Source: Alphaproteobacteria bacterium
GTDB lineage: Bacteria; Pseudomonadota; Alphaproteobacteria; UBA9219
Length of the DNA: 64,000 nt
Direction of reading: 5' to 3'
Assembly: GCA_013289265.1 (NCBI GenBank)
Contig: JABDAH010000005.1
Span: 1 to 64,000, forward strand
Program-made: the position numbers and the translations under genes
Shown here: positions 34,475 through 43,183 of the stretch, piece by piece
Numbering within the stretch: position 1 is the stretch's first letter
Layout: the number at the start of each line of letters is the position of its first letter
The notes under the pieces: generated by a model
What the model saw: the letters and a program-made list of their open reading frames with translations, nothing else
Database searches by the model: none
What the model was told of the DNA's origin: nothing

Positions 34475-36778
34475 TCAGGCTGTTTTTACAGCACTTACGG
34501 GAATCGACGGAACCGTTTTATCTTTAGCAGATTCGCTGCCTTCTAACAAAACATCTTCCGATGGAATATTGCTTTTCGGCTGCTTGGCCGGCCAGATCAA
34601 ACTGACCACTGCGCCGCCGCCGGGCCCGTCAGCAAGTACCAATTCGCCGTGATGGTCTTCCATGATTTTCTTAACAATGGCAAGCCCTAAGCCGGTTCCC
34701 TTCATCCGGGTTGTAACATAGGGTTCTGTGAGGTTGTGACGGTCTTCTATCGGCAATCCCTTGCCGTTATCAGCAACGGACAGAGTTATACGGCCATTCG
34801 CTACACTGAGACTAAGCTTAATCTCGCCCTGCAAGAGGTTGCCAGTAGCAGGAAGCGTACGTGCATCAATGGCTTCGGCTGCGTTCTTCAGAAGGTTAGT
34901 GAGCGCCTGCGCAACCTGCCGTCCGTCACATTCAGCAATACAGGGCTGATCCGGATAAATTTGCGTATAACGGATGTCACCGCGACTGGTGCCTTGCAGG
35001 AACTGGGTCTGGCGGCAAAGTTCGCGGAGCTCATGTTCCTTCATCACTGGCGTCGGCATACGCGCGAAGGCGGAGAATTCATCGACCATGCGGCCAATAT
35101 CTTCGACATGTTTGACGATCGTATCGGTGCAGGTCGTGAATACTTCGGGGTCCGTGATAATTTCTTTTGCATATTTGCGCCGCAAGCGTTCCGCCGACAA
35201 TTGGATTGGTGTGAGTGGATTTTTAATTTCATGAGCGATACGCCGCGCGACGTCAGCCCATGCGGCTTTACGTTGCGCCGATACAAGGTCGGTTACATCA
35301 TCGAACGTCACGACATAGCCGCGAATTTCGGCACCAGTGGATTCCGACGATATACGCACCAGCAGAGTTCGCGCCGGTTGACCAGGACGGCGAATTTCGA
35401 CCTGCCCATCGCTGAGTTTCGCTCCGCGTGGCATGGCATCCAGCACCGCCTGAATTTCGGGCGCTAAACTTGCCATCGACTGACCGTTCATTTCGTCCGG
35501 TCTTTCAATATTAAAAAACCATGCAGCGGAAGCGTTCATCAGATTGATGCGGAATTCGGGATCTAGACCGATCACACCAGCCGATACCCCTGATAGAACC
35601 GCTTCGGTAAAACGGCGACGGAAATCCAGCTGTCGATTGGCCTCAACTAATTCGCTGCGCTGCCCTTCCAACTGGCTGGTCATACGGTTGAAGGCGCGGC
35701 TGAGGATATCCAGCTCGTCATCGCTCGCCTTATCCATTTCCGCCACGCGCGCGCTAAGATCACCGCCACGCACCCTGTCTGTAGCGCCGATAAGTTCACT
35801 GATAGGACGCACCAGCCGCGTCGCAAAATTAAGGCCGAACCATACTGCGGCCAGCAGCAACAGCAACGCAACGACAATGAAGATGAGCGAGATCGTCACC
35901 TGCAATCCAAATCGCCTGCCCTCCAATTGCTTATACTCATTGGCCGCTTTTTGGGTCGTGGCCATATGCGCCAGAACTTTGGGCTCGACAGGTCGCCCTA
36001 CGAACAAATAGGTATCGACAAAATTATCGAGCCGCAGCAACGCACGTACACGGTCATCATTATCACTGACAATCAATACAACATCACCCTGCGCAGCATG
36101 CTGACGCATTTCATCGGTAATGGGCTCAAAGGTTAGCGCGAAAGTAAGACCTGACCGCGCCAGAATTTTGCCCGAACCATCGAACACAATAACTTCCGTC
36201 AAATTACGCAAATATGCTTGTGCCGAGACGATCTGTGCAAAGCGGATAGGATCGCTAGAGAGAGTGCTGGCCTGCCGATTGAGGTCATTCGCCATTGCCA
36301 ATGCGTCAGCGCGGAGCACCTGCTTATGCTCCTCCAAATATGCCTGCGCTACTTCCAGCGACTCATTTAGTGATGTGCGCACATGTTTTGAAAACCAGGC
36401 TTCGACGCCGAAATAGAAAAAGATCGCTGCAAACATCGCCACTAGCAAGGCGGGCGCCACGGCCAGCAGCGTAAAAACGCTGATGATACGTACATGAAGA
36501 CGGGACCCCGCCTGATTACGCCTTCGCCGAACCCAGATGGACAGAATGCGCTGCGCTACAATGGTTCCGAGCAGTACCAGAAATGTCAGATCGAGCGATG
36601 ATAAAATCATCACCGTCGTTGGGTCGTTGCCGAAAAACGGCGCGCGCGTTAGCGCAGCATACGTGGCAATGCCGGACATGATGGATGCCACCACAAGCAT
36701 AATAACCAGCTTGTGGCGCAGGCGCACCTTCGTTGCCCAAACAGTAAAGTAACGCCATAAATTGATTTTTCTAATCAT
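34475..36778 (-). CDS. ntrY: Sensor histidine kinase NtrY
   Basis: About 767 residues from ATG 36778, which lies inside the end of the upstream fis gene; an apparent earlier start is an extension into that gene. It has several N-terminal membrane helices, a periplasmic sensor region, HAMP and PAS domains, then HisKA (ARRIAHEIKNPLTPIQ) and HATPase (VADNGKGLP, GTGLGLAIV). It phosphorylates NtrX. The ntrB gene normally found upstream is missing. Confidence 0.94.
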   Translation of the reverse strand: MIRKINLWRYFTVWATKVRLRHKLVIMLVVASIMSGIATYAALTRAPFFGNDPTTVMILSSLDLTFLVLLGTIVAQRILSIWVRRRRNQAGSRLHVRIISVFTLLAVAPALLVAMFAAIFFYFGVEAWFSKHVRTSLNESLEVAQAYLEEHKQVLRADALAMANDLNRQASTLSSDPIRFAQIVSAQAYLRNLTEVIVFDGSGKILARSGLTFALTFEPITDEMRQHAAQGDVVLIVSDNDDRVRALLRLDNFVDTYLFVGRPVEPKVLAHMATTQKAANEYKQLEGRRFGLQVTISLIFIVVALLLLLAAVWFGLNFATRLVRPISELIGATDRVRGGDLSARVAEMDKASDDELDILSRAFNRMTSQLEGQRSELVEANRQLDFRRRFTEAVLSGVSAGVIGLDPEFRINLMNASAAWFFNIERPDEMNGQSMASLAPEIQAVLDAMPRGAKLSDGQVEIRRPGQPARTLLVRISSESTGAEIRGYVVTFDDVTDLVSAQRKAAWADVARRIAHEIKNPLTPIQLSAERLRRKYAKEIITDPEVFTTCTDTIVKHVEDIGRMVDEFSAFARMPTPVMKEHELRELCRQTQFLQGTSRGDIRYTQIYPDQPCIAECDGRQVAQALTNLLKNAAEAIDARTLPATGNLLQGEIKLSLSVANGRITLSVADNGKGLPIEDRHNLTEPYVTTRMKGTGLGLAIVKKIMEDHHGELVLADGPGGGAVVSLIWPAKQPKSNIPSEDVLLEGSESAKDKTVPSIPVSAVKTA

Positions 36779-37058
36779 AGCGCGCACCTTTGTGGCGGGC
36801 GCTACGTCCGGCCGGCAAACCAAGTTCGCGGATTTTCTTACGTAAGGTGTTGCGGTTTAAGCCTAGCAGCGCTGCCGCGCGGAGTTGATTACCGCGACAT
36901 TCGTCCAAAGTTATCGTCAGCAAAGGCCGTTCAATTTCCTGCAGCACACGGTCATAAAGGCCGGAGGCTGGCAAGTCGCTTTCATGCGCCGCAAAATAAT
37001 CACGCAAATGGCGTTCGATGGTGGCGGCAAGACCTGCGCCGTTTTGGCGCTCGCTCAC
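36771..37058 (-). CDS. Stand-alone Fis-family protein resembling the NtrC C-terminal domain
   Basis: 95 residues from a GTG that overlaps the dusB stop (GTGA). The body (LAATIERHLRDYFAAHE, GLYDRVLQEIERPLL) and the HTH (GNQLRAAALLGLNRNTLRKK) closely match the C-terminal end of alphaproteobacterial NtrC. No receiver or AAA+ part precedes it; dusB ends directly upstream. It is probably a small DNA-binding nucleoid or regulatory protein. The frame is clean and tightly packed, so it looks like a working gene and not debris. Calling it Fis by analogy with the enterobacterial dusB-fis operon is inference. Confidence 0.85.
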   Translation of the reverse strand: MSERQNGAGLAATIERHLRDYFAAHESDLPASGLYDRVLQEIERPLLTITLDECRGNQLRAAALLGLNRNTLRKKIRELGLPAGRSARHKGARYD

Positions 37059-38089
37059 GCAGCTTTCTCCAGCAGTGGGAAGAAGAAGCCGTTGATCAGT
37101 TCACGTACCTTTGAGGCGTCATCGACATTATTCACAGCATCGCGGAACTCGGAAGATTTTGGCAGACCCTTGCTGTACCAGCCGATATGTTTGCGGGCAA
37201 TGCGCAGGCCTGCATGCGATCCGTAATGTTCCAGCATGGATTCCAGATGCTCAATCACCGTCTCGACCTGATGCTGCAAACTCGGCGCTTTCGGAATAAC
37301 ACCCGTGCGCAGGTAGTCCATCACCTGCTGAATGAACCAGGGTCGGCCATAAGCACCGCGGCCAATCATCACGCCGTCGGCGCCTGACATTTCCAGCGCC
37401 TTGATGACATCGGGGAAATCATTGATATCGCCGTTTGCGATTACCGGAATAGTTACGGCATTTTTCACGTTGCGGATAAAGGACCAATCCGCCTGCCCTT
37501 CATAAAACTGGCAGCGCGTGCGACCATGAACGGTAACCATTTTGATGCCGCATTCTTCGGCAATTTTTGCAAGGCGCGGGGCATTCAAATTTTCATGGTT
37601 CCATCCCATGCGCATTTTCAGCGTCACCGGAACCTTCACCGCCTTAACGGTGGCTTCCAGAATTTTTGCGGCATGAACCTCATCACGCATAAGGCTGGAG
37701 CCCGCATGGCCGTTGACCACCTTCTTCACTGGGCAACCGAAATTGATATCGATAATATGCGCGCCGCGATCTTCGTTCAGCTTGGCCGCTTCACCCATGA
37801 CTTCAGGCTCACACCCCGCTAACTGCACTGCCATCGGGTTCTCGGCTTCGGAACGCTGGATCATCTGCATCGTCTTCCGGCATTCGCGCACCATCGCCTG
37901 GCTGGCGATCATCTCCGACACCACAAGGCTCGCGCCGTGCTTCTTCACAAGACGGCGGAACGGCATATCCGTCACGCCAGACATAGGCGCAAGAATAACA
38001 GGAGCCTCAATCGTAATCGGGCCGATCTGGATCGGTTTAAGCGGCCTTACCGCAGGCGGCTGCGCTGATGGTTCTTCAAAATCAAGCAT
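37055..38089 (-). CDS. dusB: tRNA-dihydrouridine synthase (DusB/NifR3)
   Basis: A 344-residue FMN-dependent TIM-barrel enzyme. It has APMSGVTDMPFR, the catalytic Cys in NFGCPVKKV, KMRMGW, TVHGRTR and NGDI plus GRGAYGRPW for FMN binding. It reduces uridine in tRNA. It is the first gene of the leftward dusB-fis-ntrY-ntrX run; in most alphaproteobacteria this position is followed by ntrB and ntrC. Confidence 0.95.
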   Translation of the reverse strand: MLDFEEPSAQPPAVRPLKPIQIGPITIEAPVILAPMSGVTDMPFRRLVKKHGASLVVSEMIASQAMVRECRKTMQMIQRSEAENPMAVQLAGCEPEVMGEAAKLNEDRGAHIIDINFGCPVKKVVNGHAGSSLMRDEVHAAKILEATVKAVKVPVTLKMRMGWNHENLNAPRLAKIAEECGIKMVTVHGRTRCQFYEGQADWSFIRNVKNAVTIPVIANGDINDFPDVIKALEMSGADGVMIGRGAYGRPWFIQQVMDYLRTGVIPKAPSLQHQVETVIEHLESMLEHYGSHAGLRIARKHIGWYSKGLPKSSEFRDAVNNVDDASKVRELINGFFFPLLEKAA

Positions 38090-38102
38090 GCTGAGCTTTT
38101 AG

Positions 38103-38127
38103 CATTTGCCTAAAAAATAGGCAAATG
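38103..38127. promoter_or_regulatory. Perfect inverted repeat between dusB and ispDF
   Basis: Ten-base arms (CATTTGCCTA / TAGGCAAATG) surround five A. It starts 14 bases upstream of the dusB start codon, between two divergent genes. It could be an operator for the dusB-fis-ntrYX operon or a structure in its leader. No family of regulator is recognised from the motif. Confidence 0.45.
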
Positions 38128-38202
38128 TGAAAATATGAAGCTAAAGGCTTGCTTTGTTTACCTTGGACGTTAGGTTCAGCACCCTAAAGCTAAGGATAAC
38201 TG

Positions 38203-39360
38203 ATGACCCAATGCACAGCCCTGATCGTCGCCGCTGGTTCTGGCCAGCGTTTTGGCGGAACGATCCCAAAACAGTATCACGAGCTTGGCGGGATGCCGAT
38301 CCTGCGCCGTAGCGTTCTGGCTTTCCTGAACCACCCGCATATTGACGCGGTGCAAGTGGTTATCAGCCCGGCACATCGCGATATGTATGACAAAGCCACA
38401 GCCGACCTTGGGCTGCCGGAACCTATCATCGGCGGCGCGACACGGCAGGATTCCGTACGGTTGGGTCTGGAAGCGCTGGAGAAAACCAATAAGCCAAAAC
38501 TTGTGATGATCCATGACGCGGCGCGGCCTCTGATCGACGCCGCCACCATCACCAACGTGCGCAAAGCCTTGGACAAGGATGTCGGCGCGATTGCGGCGAA
38601 GCCTCTGGTCGATACGTTGAAGCGCGGCAATGGCATCAATATCGAAACCACCATTGACCGCAATAATCTTTGGCAAGCGCATACGCCACAGGCCTTCCAT
38701 TTTGATGCTATTCTGGCGGCGCACCGCGCTACTATAGGCGCGCAGATGACGGATGATGCCGCCGTCGCCGAAAAAGCAGGCATGAATGTAACTTTGGTAC
38801 TCTCAAACCCGGACAATATGAAAATCACCAATCCTGACGATCTTGACCGCGCTGCGCGGTTGCTTGGCCACAATTTTAGCGATATTCGGACCGGCATGGG
38901 CTTTGATGTGCATCGCCTGATCCCCGGCGATAAAATCTTTTTATGCGGCGTGTCCATTCCGCACAACCGCATGCTGGAAGGTCATTCCGACGCCGATGTC
39001 GGCCTGCATGCCTTATGCGATGCAATTTTGGGCGCGATGAGCGAAGGCGATATTGGCAAGCATTTCCCACCGTCAGACCCCCAATGGAAGGGTAAGGACA
39101 GCGCCCATTTTGTCCGGCATATCGTCGGCATGGTGTCGGAGCGCGGCGGTTTTATCTCCCACGTCGATATTACAATGATGTGTGAAAATCCGCGTATCGG
39201 CCCGCATCGCGATGCCATGGTCGCCCGCGTCGCCGAACTTCTGGAAGTCACCCCTGACCGCGTTAGCGTGAAGGCTACAACTACTGAGCGCCTTGGCTTC
39301 ACCGGTCGCGAAGAAGGCATCGCCGCGCAGGCGGTGGCTACGTTGCGGTTTCCGGGATAA
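38203..39360 (+). CDS. ispDF: Bifunctional IspD-IspF isoprenoid synthesis enzyme
   Basis: 385 residues. The N-terminal IspD half (AAGSGQRFGGTIPKQY, HDAARPLID) makes CDP-methylerythritol. The C-terminal IspF half, from about residue 228 (RTGMGFDVHRL, GHSDADVGLHALCDAILGA, TTTERLGFTGR), makes the cyclodiphosphate. The fusion is common in alphaproteobacteria. IspE, which acts between the two steps, is not in the window. cinA follows after five bases. Confidence 0.96.
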   Translation: MTQCTALIVAAGSGQRFGGTIPKQYHELGGMPILRRSVLAFLNHPHIDAVQVVISPAHRDMYDKATADLGLPEPIIGGATRQDSVRLGLEALEKTNKPKLVMIHDAARPLIDAATITNVRKALDKDVGAIAAKPLVDTLKRGNGINIETTIDRNNLWQAHTPQAFHFDAILAAHRATIGAQMTDDAAVAEKAGMNVTLVLSNPDNMKITNPDDLDRAARLLGHNFSDIRTGMGFDVHRLIPGDKIFLCGVSIPHNRMLEGHSDADVGLHALCDAILGAMSEGDIGKHFPPSDPQWKGKDSAHFVRHIVGMVSERGGFISHVDITMMCENPRIGPHRDAMVARVAELLEVTPDRVSVKATTTERLGFTGREEGIAAQAVATLRFPG

Positions 39361-39365
39361 CTGAA

Positions 39366-39857
39366 ATGTTTCCTCCCGACATTCATGACCTCGCATGGAA
39401 AGTCGTGGATGAGTACACCACGCAGCGGCTGAAAATCGTCACGGCGGAGTCATGCACTGGCGGGCTGGTGGCAGGCGCTTTGACAGAAATTTCCGGATCA
39501 TCGGCAATTGTTGAGCGCGGTTTTGTGACCTATAGCAACGACGCCAAAGTTGAAGTGCTTGGTGTAATGCCTGATTTTATCAAAGAATATGGCGCAGTCA
39601 GCGAACAGGTGGCGACCGCGATGGCGCAAGGCGCACTGGAATTTTCTCTCGCCGACGTAGCGGTTTCAGTAACCGGTATCGCAGGCCCCTTGGGAGGATC
39701 GGTAACCAAACCAGTTGGCCTCGTTTATTTTGGCATCGCTACCCGTACCGGCACTCTGTTCCACTACAAATCACAATTCAACGGCGACCGCGACGATATC
39801 CGCCAACAAGCAGTGCGCGAGGCGCTGCGGTTATTACTGTCGGTTGTTGGGGATTAA
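39366..39857 (+). CDS. pncC: CinA C-terminal domain protein (nicotinamide-nucleotide amidase)
   Basis: 163 residues made only of the CinA C-terminal domain. It has AESCTGGLVAGALTEISGSS, GFVTYSNDAK, GAVSEQVATAMA and VTGIAGP followed by GLVYFGIA. This domain deamidates NMN to nicotinate mononucleotide in pyridine nucleotide recycling. It is likely co-transcribed with ispDF. Its stop overlaps the secD stop on the other strand by four bases. Confidence 0.92.
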   Translation: MFPPDIHDLAWKVVDEYTTQRLKIVTAESCTGGLVAGALTEISGSSAIVERGFVTYSNDAKVEVLGVMPDFIKEYGAVSEQVATAMAQGALEFSLADVAVSVTGIAGPLGGSVTKPVGLVYFGIATRTGTLFHYKSQFNGDRDDIRQQAVREALRLLLSVVGD

Positions 39858-41413
39858 ATCGGAATAACCTTCGGCTTTGCCGTACGCAACCACCAGACCA
39901 CGATCAGGCGCGTGACCATCAGCGCCGAGAATATCGACGTGATAATGCCTATGGTTAATGTCACCGCGAAACCCTTCACGGGGCCTGAGCCAAAAATGAA
40001 TAGCAACACGGCTGCAATAAGGGTTGTCATATTAGCATCGATAATTGCCGATAATGCGCGGCTGTATCCAGAATCAATGGCCGAGATAGGACTGCGCCCA
40101 AGACGTAGTTCCTCACGAATACGTTCAAACACCAGAACGTTGGCATCTAATGCCGTGCCGATAGTCAGCACAATGCCCGCAATGCCTGGCAGTGTCAGTG
40201 TCGCTTGCAGGATAGACAGCACCGCAAAGATCAGCGCGATATTGAATAGCAGCGCGATATTAGCAAACACACCGAACAACCCGTAAGACAGAATGATAAA
40301 GACTACCACGAGCGCCAAACCCACAAGGCTGGCTGTGGCGCCCGCTTTGATAGAATCTGCACCGAGACCCGGGCCAACGGTACGCTCTTCCAGAATTTTA
40401 ATCGGTGCTGGCAAAGCACCTGCCCGCAGTAACAAAGCCAGATCCTGTGCCGATTGCGTCGTGAAATGACCTGAAATTTGTCCACTGCCACCCAGGATAG
40501 GTTCGCGAATAACAGGCGCGCTAATCACTTTGTTATCAAGGACAATGGCAAACAAATGCCCCGTATTTTCGCGTGTTGCTTCACCAAAGCGGCGACCGCC
40601 GACTGAGTCAAACTTGAAACTGACAACAGGCTCGCCATTCGAAAATGATGGTTGCGCGTCTGTCAGTGTATCACCTGAAACCATAACACGTTTTTGAATG
40701 ACATAAGATTGCCCCGCGCGTTCGGTCGAGGGTAGGACTTCTTCACCTGGTGGCGCGATGCTGGCCGGATTCGCTGTTTCATCGACCAAACGGAAAGTCA
40801 GTTTTGCAGTTTGGCCGAGCAGGTTTTTAATACGTTCCGGATCATCCACCCCCGGTAATTGCACCAAAATACGGTTATCGCCCTGACGCTGGATGGAAGG
40901 CTCGCGCGTGCCACTTTCGTCAATACGGCGGCGCACGATTTCAATCGATTGATCCATCGCCGCGCGCTTGCGTTCAACAATCTTGGCTTCGGTCATATGC
41001 AAAGTAAATTCGCCGTTAGCCTCGACTATGCCAAGGTCATGATCCATTTCATTGATCGTGTCTTTAGCTTTTTCTATCTGCGACGCATCTGTCAGTTTAA
41101 AATGGATAGAACCAGCGGCTAAGCCCAAGTCGGTGTAGCCAACTTTGGATTTACGCAATTCGGAACGCGTTTGATCAACCAGAGCCTGCATGCGTTCTTC
41201 GATCACAGTATCCGTCGCCACTTCCAGCAACAGATGCGAACCGCCGCGCAAGTCGAGCCCTAAATTAACACCCTGATTGGGAAAAAAGGACGGTGTATGT
41301 TCGCGCAGCCAAGCTACACTATCGCGGCTCATCACATTTGGCGCGGCATAGAGCACACCCAGCAAACATACGGCTGTAATAAGGATTATTTTCCAGCGTT
41401 CGATATAGATCAT
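39854..41413 (-). CDS. secD: Protein translocase subunit SecD
   Basis: 519 residues. An N-terminal membrane helix is followed by the periplasmic P1 region (NLGLDLRGGSHLLLEV, VQLPGVDDPERIK) and five C-terminal helices with the TIGTALDANVLVFERIREE motif. With SecF and YajC it uses the proton gradient to help export. The gene ends normally, but no secF follows; the convergent pncC is immediately adjacent. Confidence 0.96.
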   Translation of the reverse strand: MIYIERWKIILITAVCLLGVLYAAPNVMSRDSVAWLREHTPSFFPNQGVNLGLDLRGGSHLLLEVATDTVIEERMQALVDQTRSELRKSKVGYTDLGLAAGSIHFKLTDASQIEKAKDTINEMDHDLGIVEANGEFTLHMTEAKIVERKRAAMDQSIEIVRRRIDESGTREPSIQRQGDNRILVQLPGVDDPERIKNLLGQTAKLTFRLVDETANPASIAPPGEEVLPSTERAGQSYVIQKRVMVSGDTLTDAQPSFSNGEPVVSFKFDSVGGRRFGEATRENTGHLFAIVLDNKVISAPVIREPILGGSGQISGHFTTQSAQDLALLLRAGALPAPIKILEERTVGPGLGADSIKAGATASLVGLALVVVFIILSYGLFGVFANIALLFNIALIFAVLSILQATLTLPGIAGIVLTIGTALDANVLVFERIREELRLGRSPISAIDSGYSRALSAIIDANMTTLIAAVLLFIFGSGPVKGFAVTLTIGIITSIFSALMVTRLIVVWWLRTAKPKVIPI

Positions 41414-41419
41414 CGCGAA

Positions 41420-41803
41420 TTACTTTTTCTTTTCGGCTTCGTCGGCCGCAATGACAGGCTGTGTTTTAGCAGCGAGGCCACTAATTTGCGCGCGGGCCAC
41501 CTTGACCTGCACGCCGTCAGCGATTTCGACTGTCAACAAATCGTCACCGTCCACTTTGGTAACTTTGCCGTAGATACCTCCACTAGTGATAACGCGGTCG
41601 CCTTTCTGCAGGGCTTTGATCATCTTATTCTGTTCGTCCATTTTCTTTTGTTGTGGACGGATGATCAGCACATAAAAAACTCCAAAGATCAAAATGATCG
41701 GCAAGAAATTCATCAGCATGGATGTATTCGCGCCGCCGGGGGGCGAACTTACGGCATCCTGCGCATGGGCAGTAGCGATGAAAAACTGCGTAATATCCAG
41801 CAT
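41420..41803 (-). CDS. yajC: Preprotein translocase subunit YajC
   Basis: 127 residues. One membrane helix (MNFLPIILIFGVFYVLIIRP) is followed by the conserved QQKKMDEQNKMI, GDRVITSGGIYG and VEIADGVQVKVAR blocks. It is encoded six bases upstream of secD in the usual order. Confidence 0.95.
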   Translation of the reverse strand: MLDITQFFIATAHAQDAVSSPPGGANTSMLMNFLPIILIFGVFYVLIIRPQQKKMDEQNKMIKALQKGDRVITSGGIYGKVTKVDGDDLLTVEIADGVQVKVARAQISGLAAKTQPVIAADEAEKKK

Positions 41804-41891
41804 ATGATCCTCGAGGGCAAAAAAGACAGAGCCAGACTATAGCCGGAGAATCTTTCCGCGCAACAGGGACGTTAATATAAGAAATTCAGGC

Positions 41892-42257
41892 TTATTGCTG
41901 GCTTTCAATCACGGTTTCGTGATAGGCCCGCGCCGTCAGCGGATAGCGGTTCGGCGGATCGACATTAATCAGGCGGCTATTCGCATCCTTTACAGGATAG
42001 GCATAGCATTGCGGCTCACCCGCTGTTTCATAACACCAGGTTTCATGCTGCGGCATCTGGGCGGACAGATCGGCAGGCGGTTCGTCGCCCGGCCTGGTTC
42101 CTATGATTCCTCCGGCGGCAGCCCCTAAACCAATAACGGTGCCGTTGCAGCCGGCGAGCGCCAGCATCGCCAGCCCAAACAATATGAAGGGCAACGTTTT
42201 CAAGGCGGCTTTACGACCGGCTGATTGCAGGGCTGGGGATGAAACTGAATCTTGCAT
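41892..42257 (-). CDS. Predicted outer-membrane or periplasmic lipoprotein
   Basis: 121 residues with a long basic N-terminal region, a hydrophobic stretch and a lipobox (LALAGC). The short mature domain contains two cysteines in TWCYETAGEPQCYAYP. A glycine-rich segment (GLGAAAGGIIG) follows the lipid site. The function is unknown. It is 88 bases upstream of yajC on the same strand. Confidence 0.7.
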   Translation of the reverse strand: MQDSVSSPALQSAGRKAALKTLPFILFGLAMLALAGCNGTVIGLGAAAGGIIGTRPGDEPPADLSAQMPQHETWCYETAGEPQCYAYPVKDANSRLINVDPPNRYPLTARAYHETVIESQQ

Positions 42258-42349
42258 GACGCGCTCTTTCAGGCGATGTATTGCGCCTGCCTGAATGGTA
42301 GAACCACGGGGTTAAAGAAGATTTAAGAGCTGATTTCACGAGATTTTCT

Positions 42350-43183
42350 ATGCAATTGACCATACCAGACACATCGCCCATGGGCCTGAAACAGTGCCGT
42401 GACGGCCTGTTTATGTATAACAAACATGACACCCTTATTGGTAAATCACTGGAAGCCTATGGCGAGTTTTCAGGAATGGAGGCGGACCTTTTCCGGCAAA
42501 TCGTCAAGCCGGGCATGGTGGCTTTCGACATCGGCGCAAATATCGGGGTTCAAACCGTCGGCCTTGCCAAGGCTGTGGGCGCGCAGGGACAAGTCGTTGC
42601 TTTTGAACCGCAACGAATTCTCCACCAAATGCTATGCGGTAATCTGGCGCTCAATGGGCTGACAAATGTCATGGCCTTAATGGCGGCGCTGGGCAGCAAG
42701 GTTGGCTCTATCGCTGTGCCGCCTGTTGATTACGCCAAAGACGGTGATTTTGGTGGTGTCGCTTTATCGCCGGACAGCGCAGGTGATGCCAAAAGCGAAG
42801 TTGTGCCTCTCCTCACTATCGACTCGTTCAATTTTCCACGCTGCGATTTCATGAAGATCGATGTCGAGGGGATGGAGCTTGATGTGCTGCAAGGTGCCGC
42901 GCAAACATTGGCACGCTGCAAACCTGCGCTTTACATAGATAATGACCTCGAATCTCAATCACTGCCTATAATTAGCTTCCTATTCAAACAGGATTATCGC
43001 CTTTATTGGCATTTACCCACTTTGTTCAATCCGAATAATTTTGCAGGTAATACCGAGAATATTTTCCCGGATCTGGCGTCTATCAACCTGTTGTGCATTC
43101 ACAGTTCAGTTCCAGCAACAATGACCGGCTTTGTTGAGATAACACGCGAAAACGCGGCACAGTATGTAGGGGCTTTGGGATGA
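42350..43183 (+). CDS. FkbM-family methyltransferase
   Basis: 277 residues. The SAM-binding motif DIGANIGVQTVGLA lies near residues 58-72, followed by GQVVAFEPQ and the FkbM signature FMKIDVEGMELDVLQGA. Such enzymes O-methylate sugars or small molecules; the acceptor is unknown. The stop overlaps the ygfZ start (ATGA), which suggests co-translation. Confidence 0.9.
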   Translation: MQLTIPDTSPMGLKQCRDGLFMYNKHDTLIGKSLEAYGEFSGMEADLFRQIVKPGMVAFDIGANIGVQTVGLAKAVGAQGQVVAFEPQRILHQMLCGNLALNGLTNVMALMAALGSKVGSIAVPPVDYAKDGDFGGVALSPDSAGDAKSEVVPLLTIDSFNFPRCDFMKIDVEGMELDVLQGAAQTLARCKPALYIDNDLESQSLPIISFLFKQDYRLYWHLPTLFNPNNFAGNTENIFPDLASINLLCIHSSVPATMTGFVEITRENAAQYVGALG

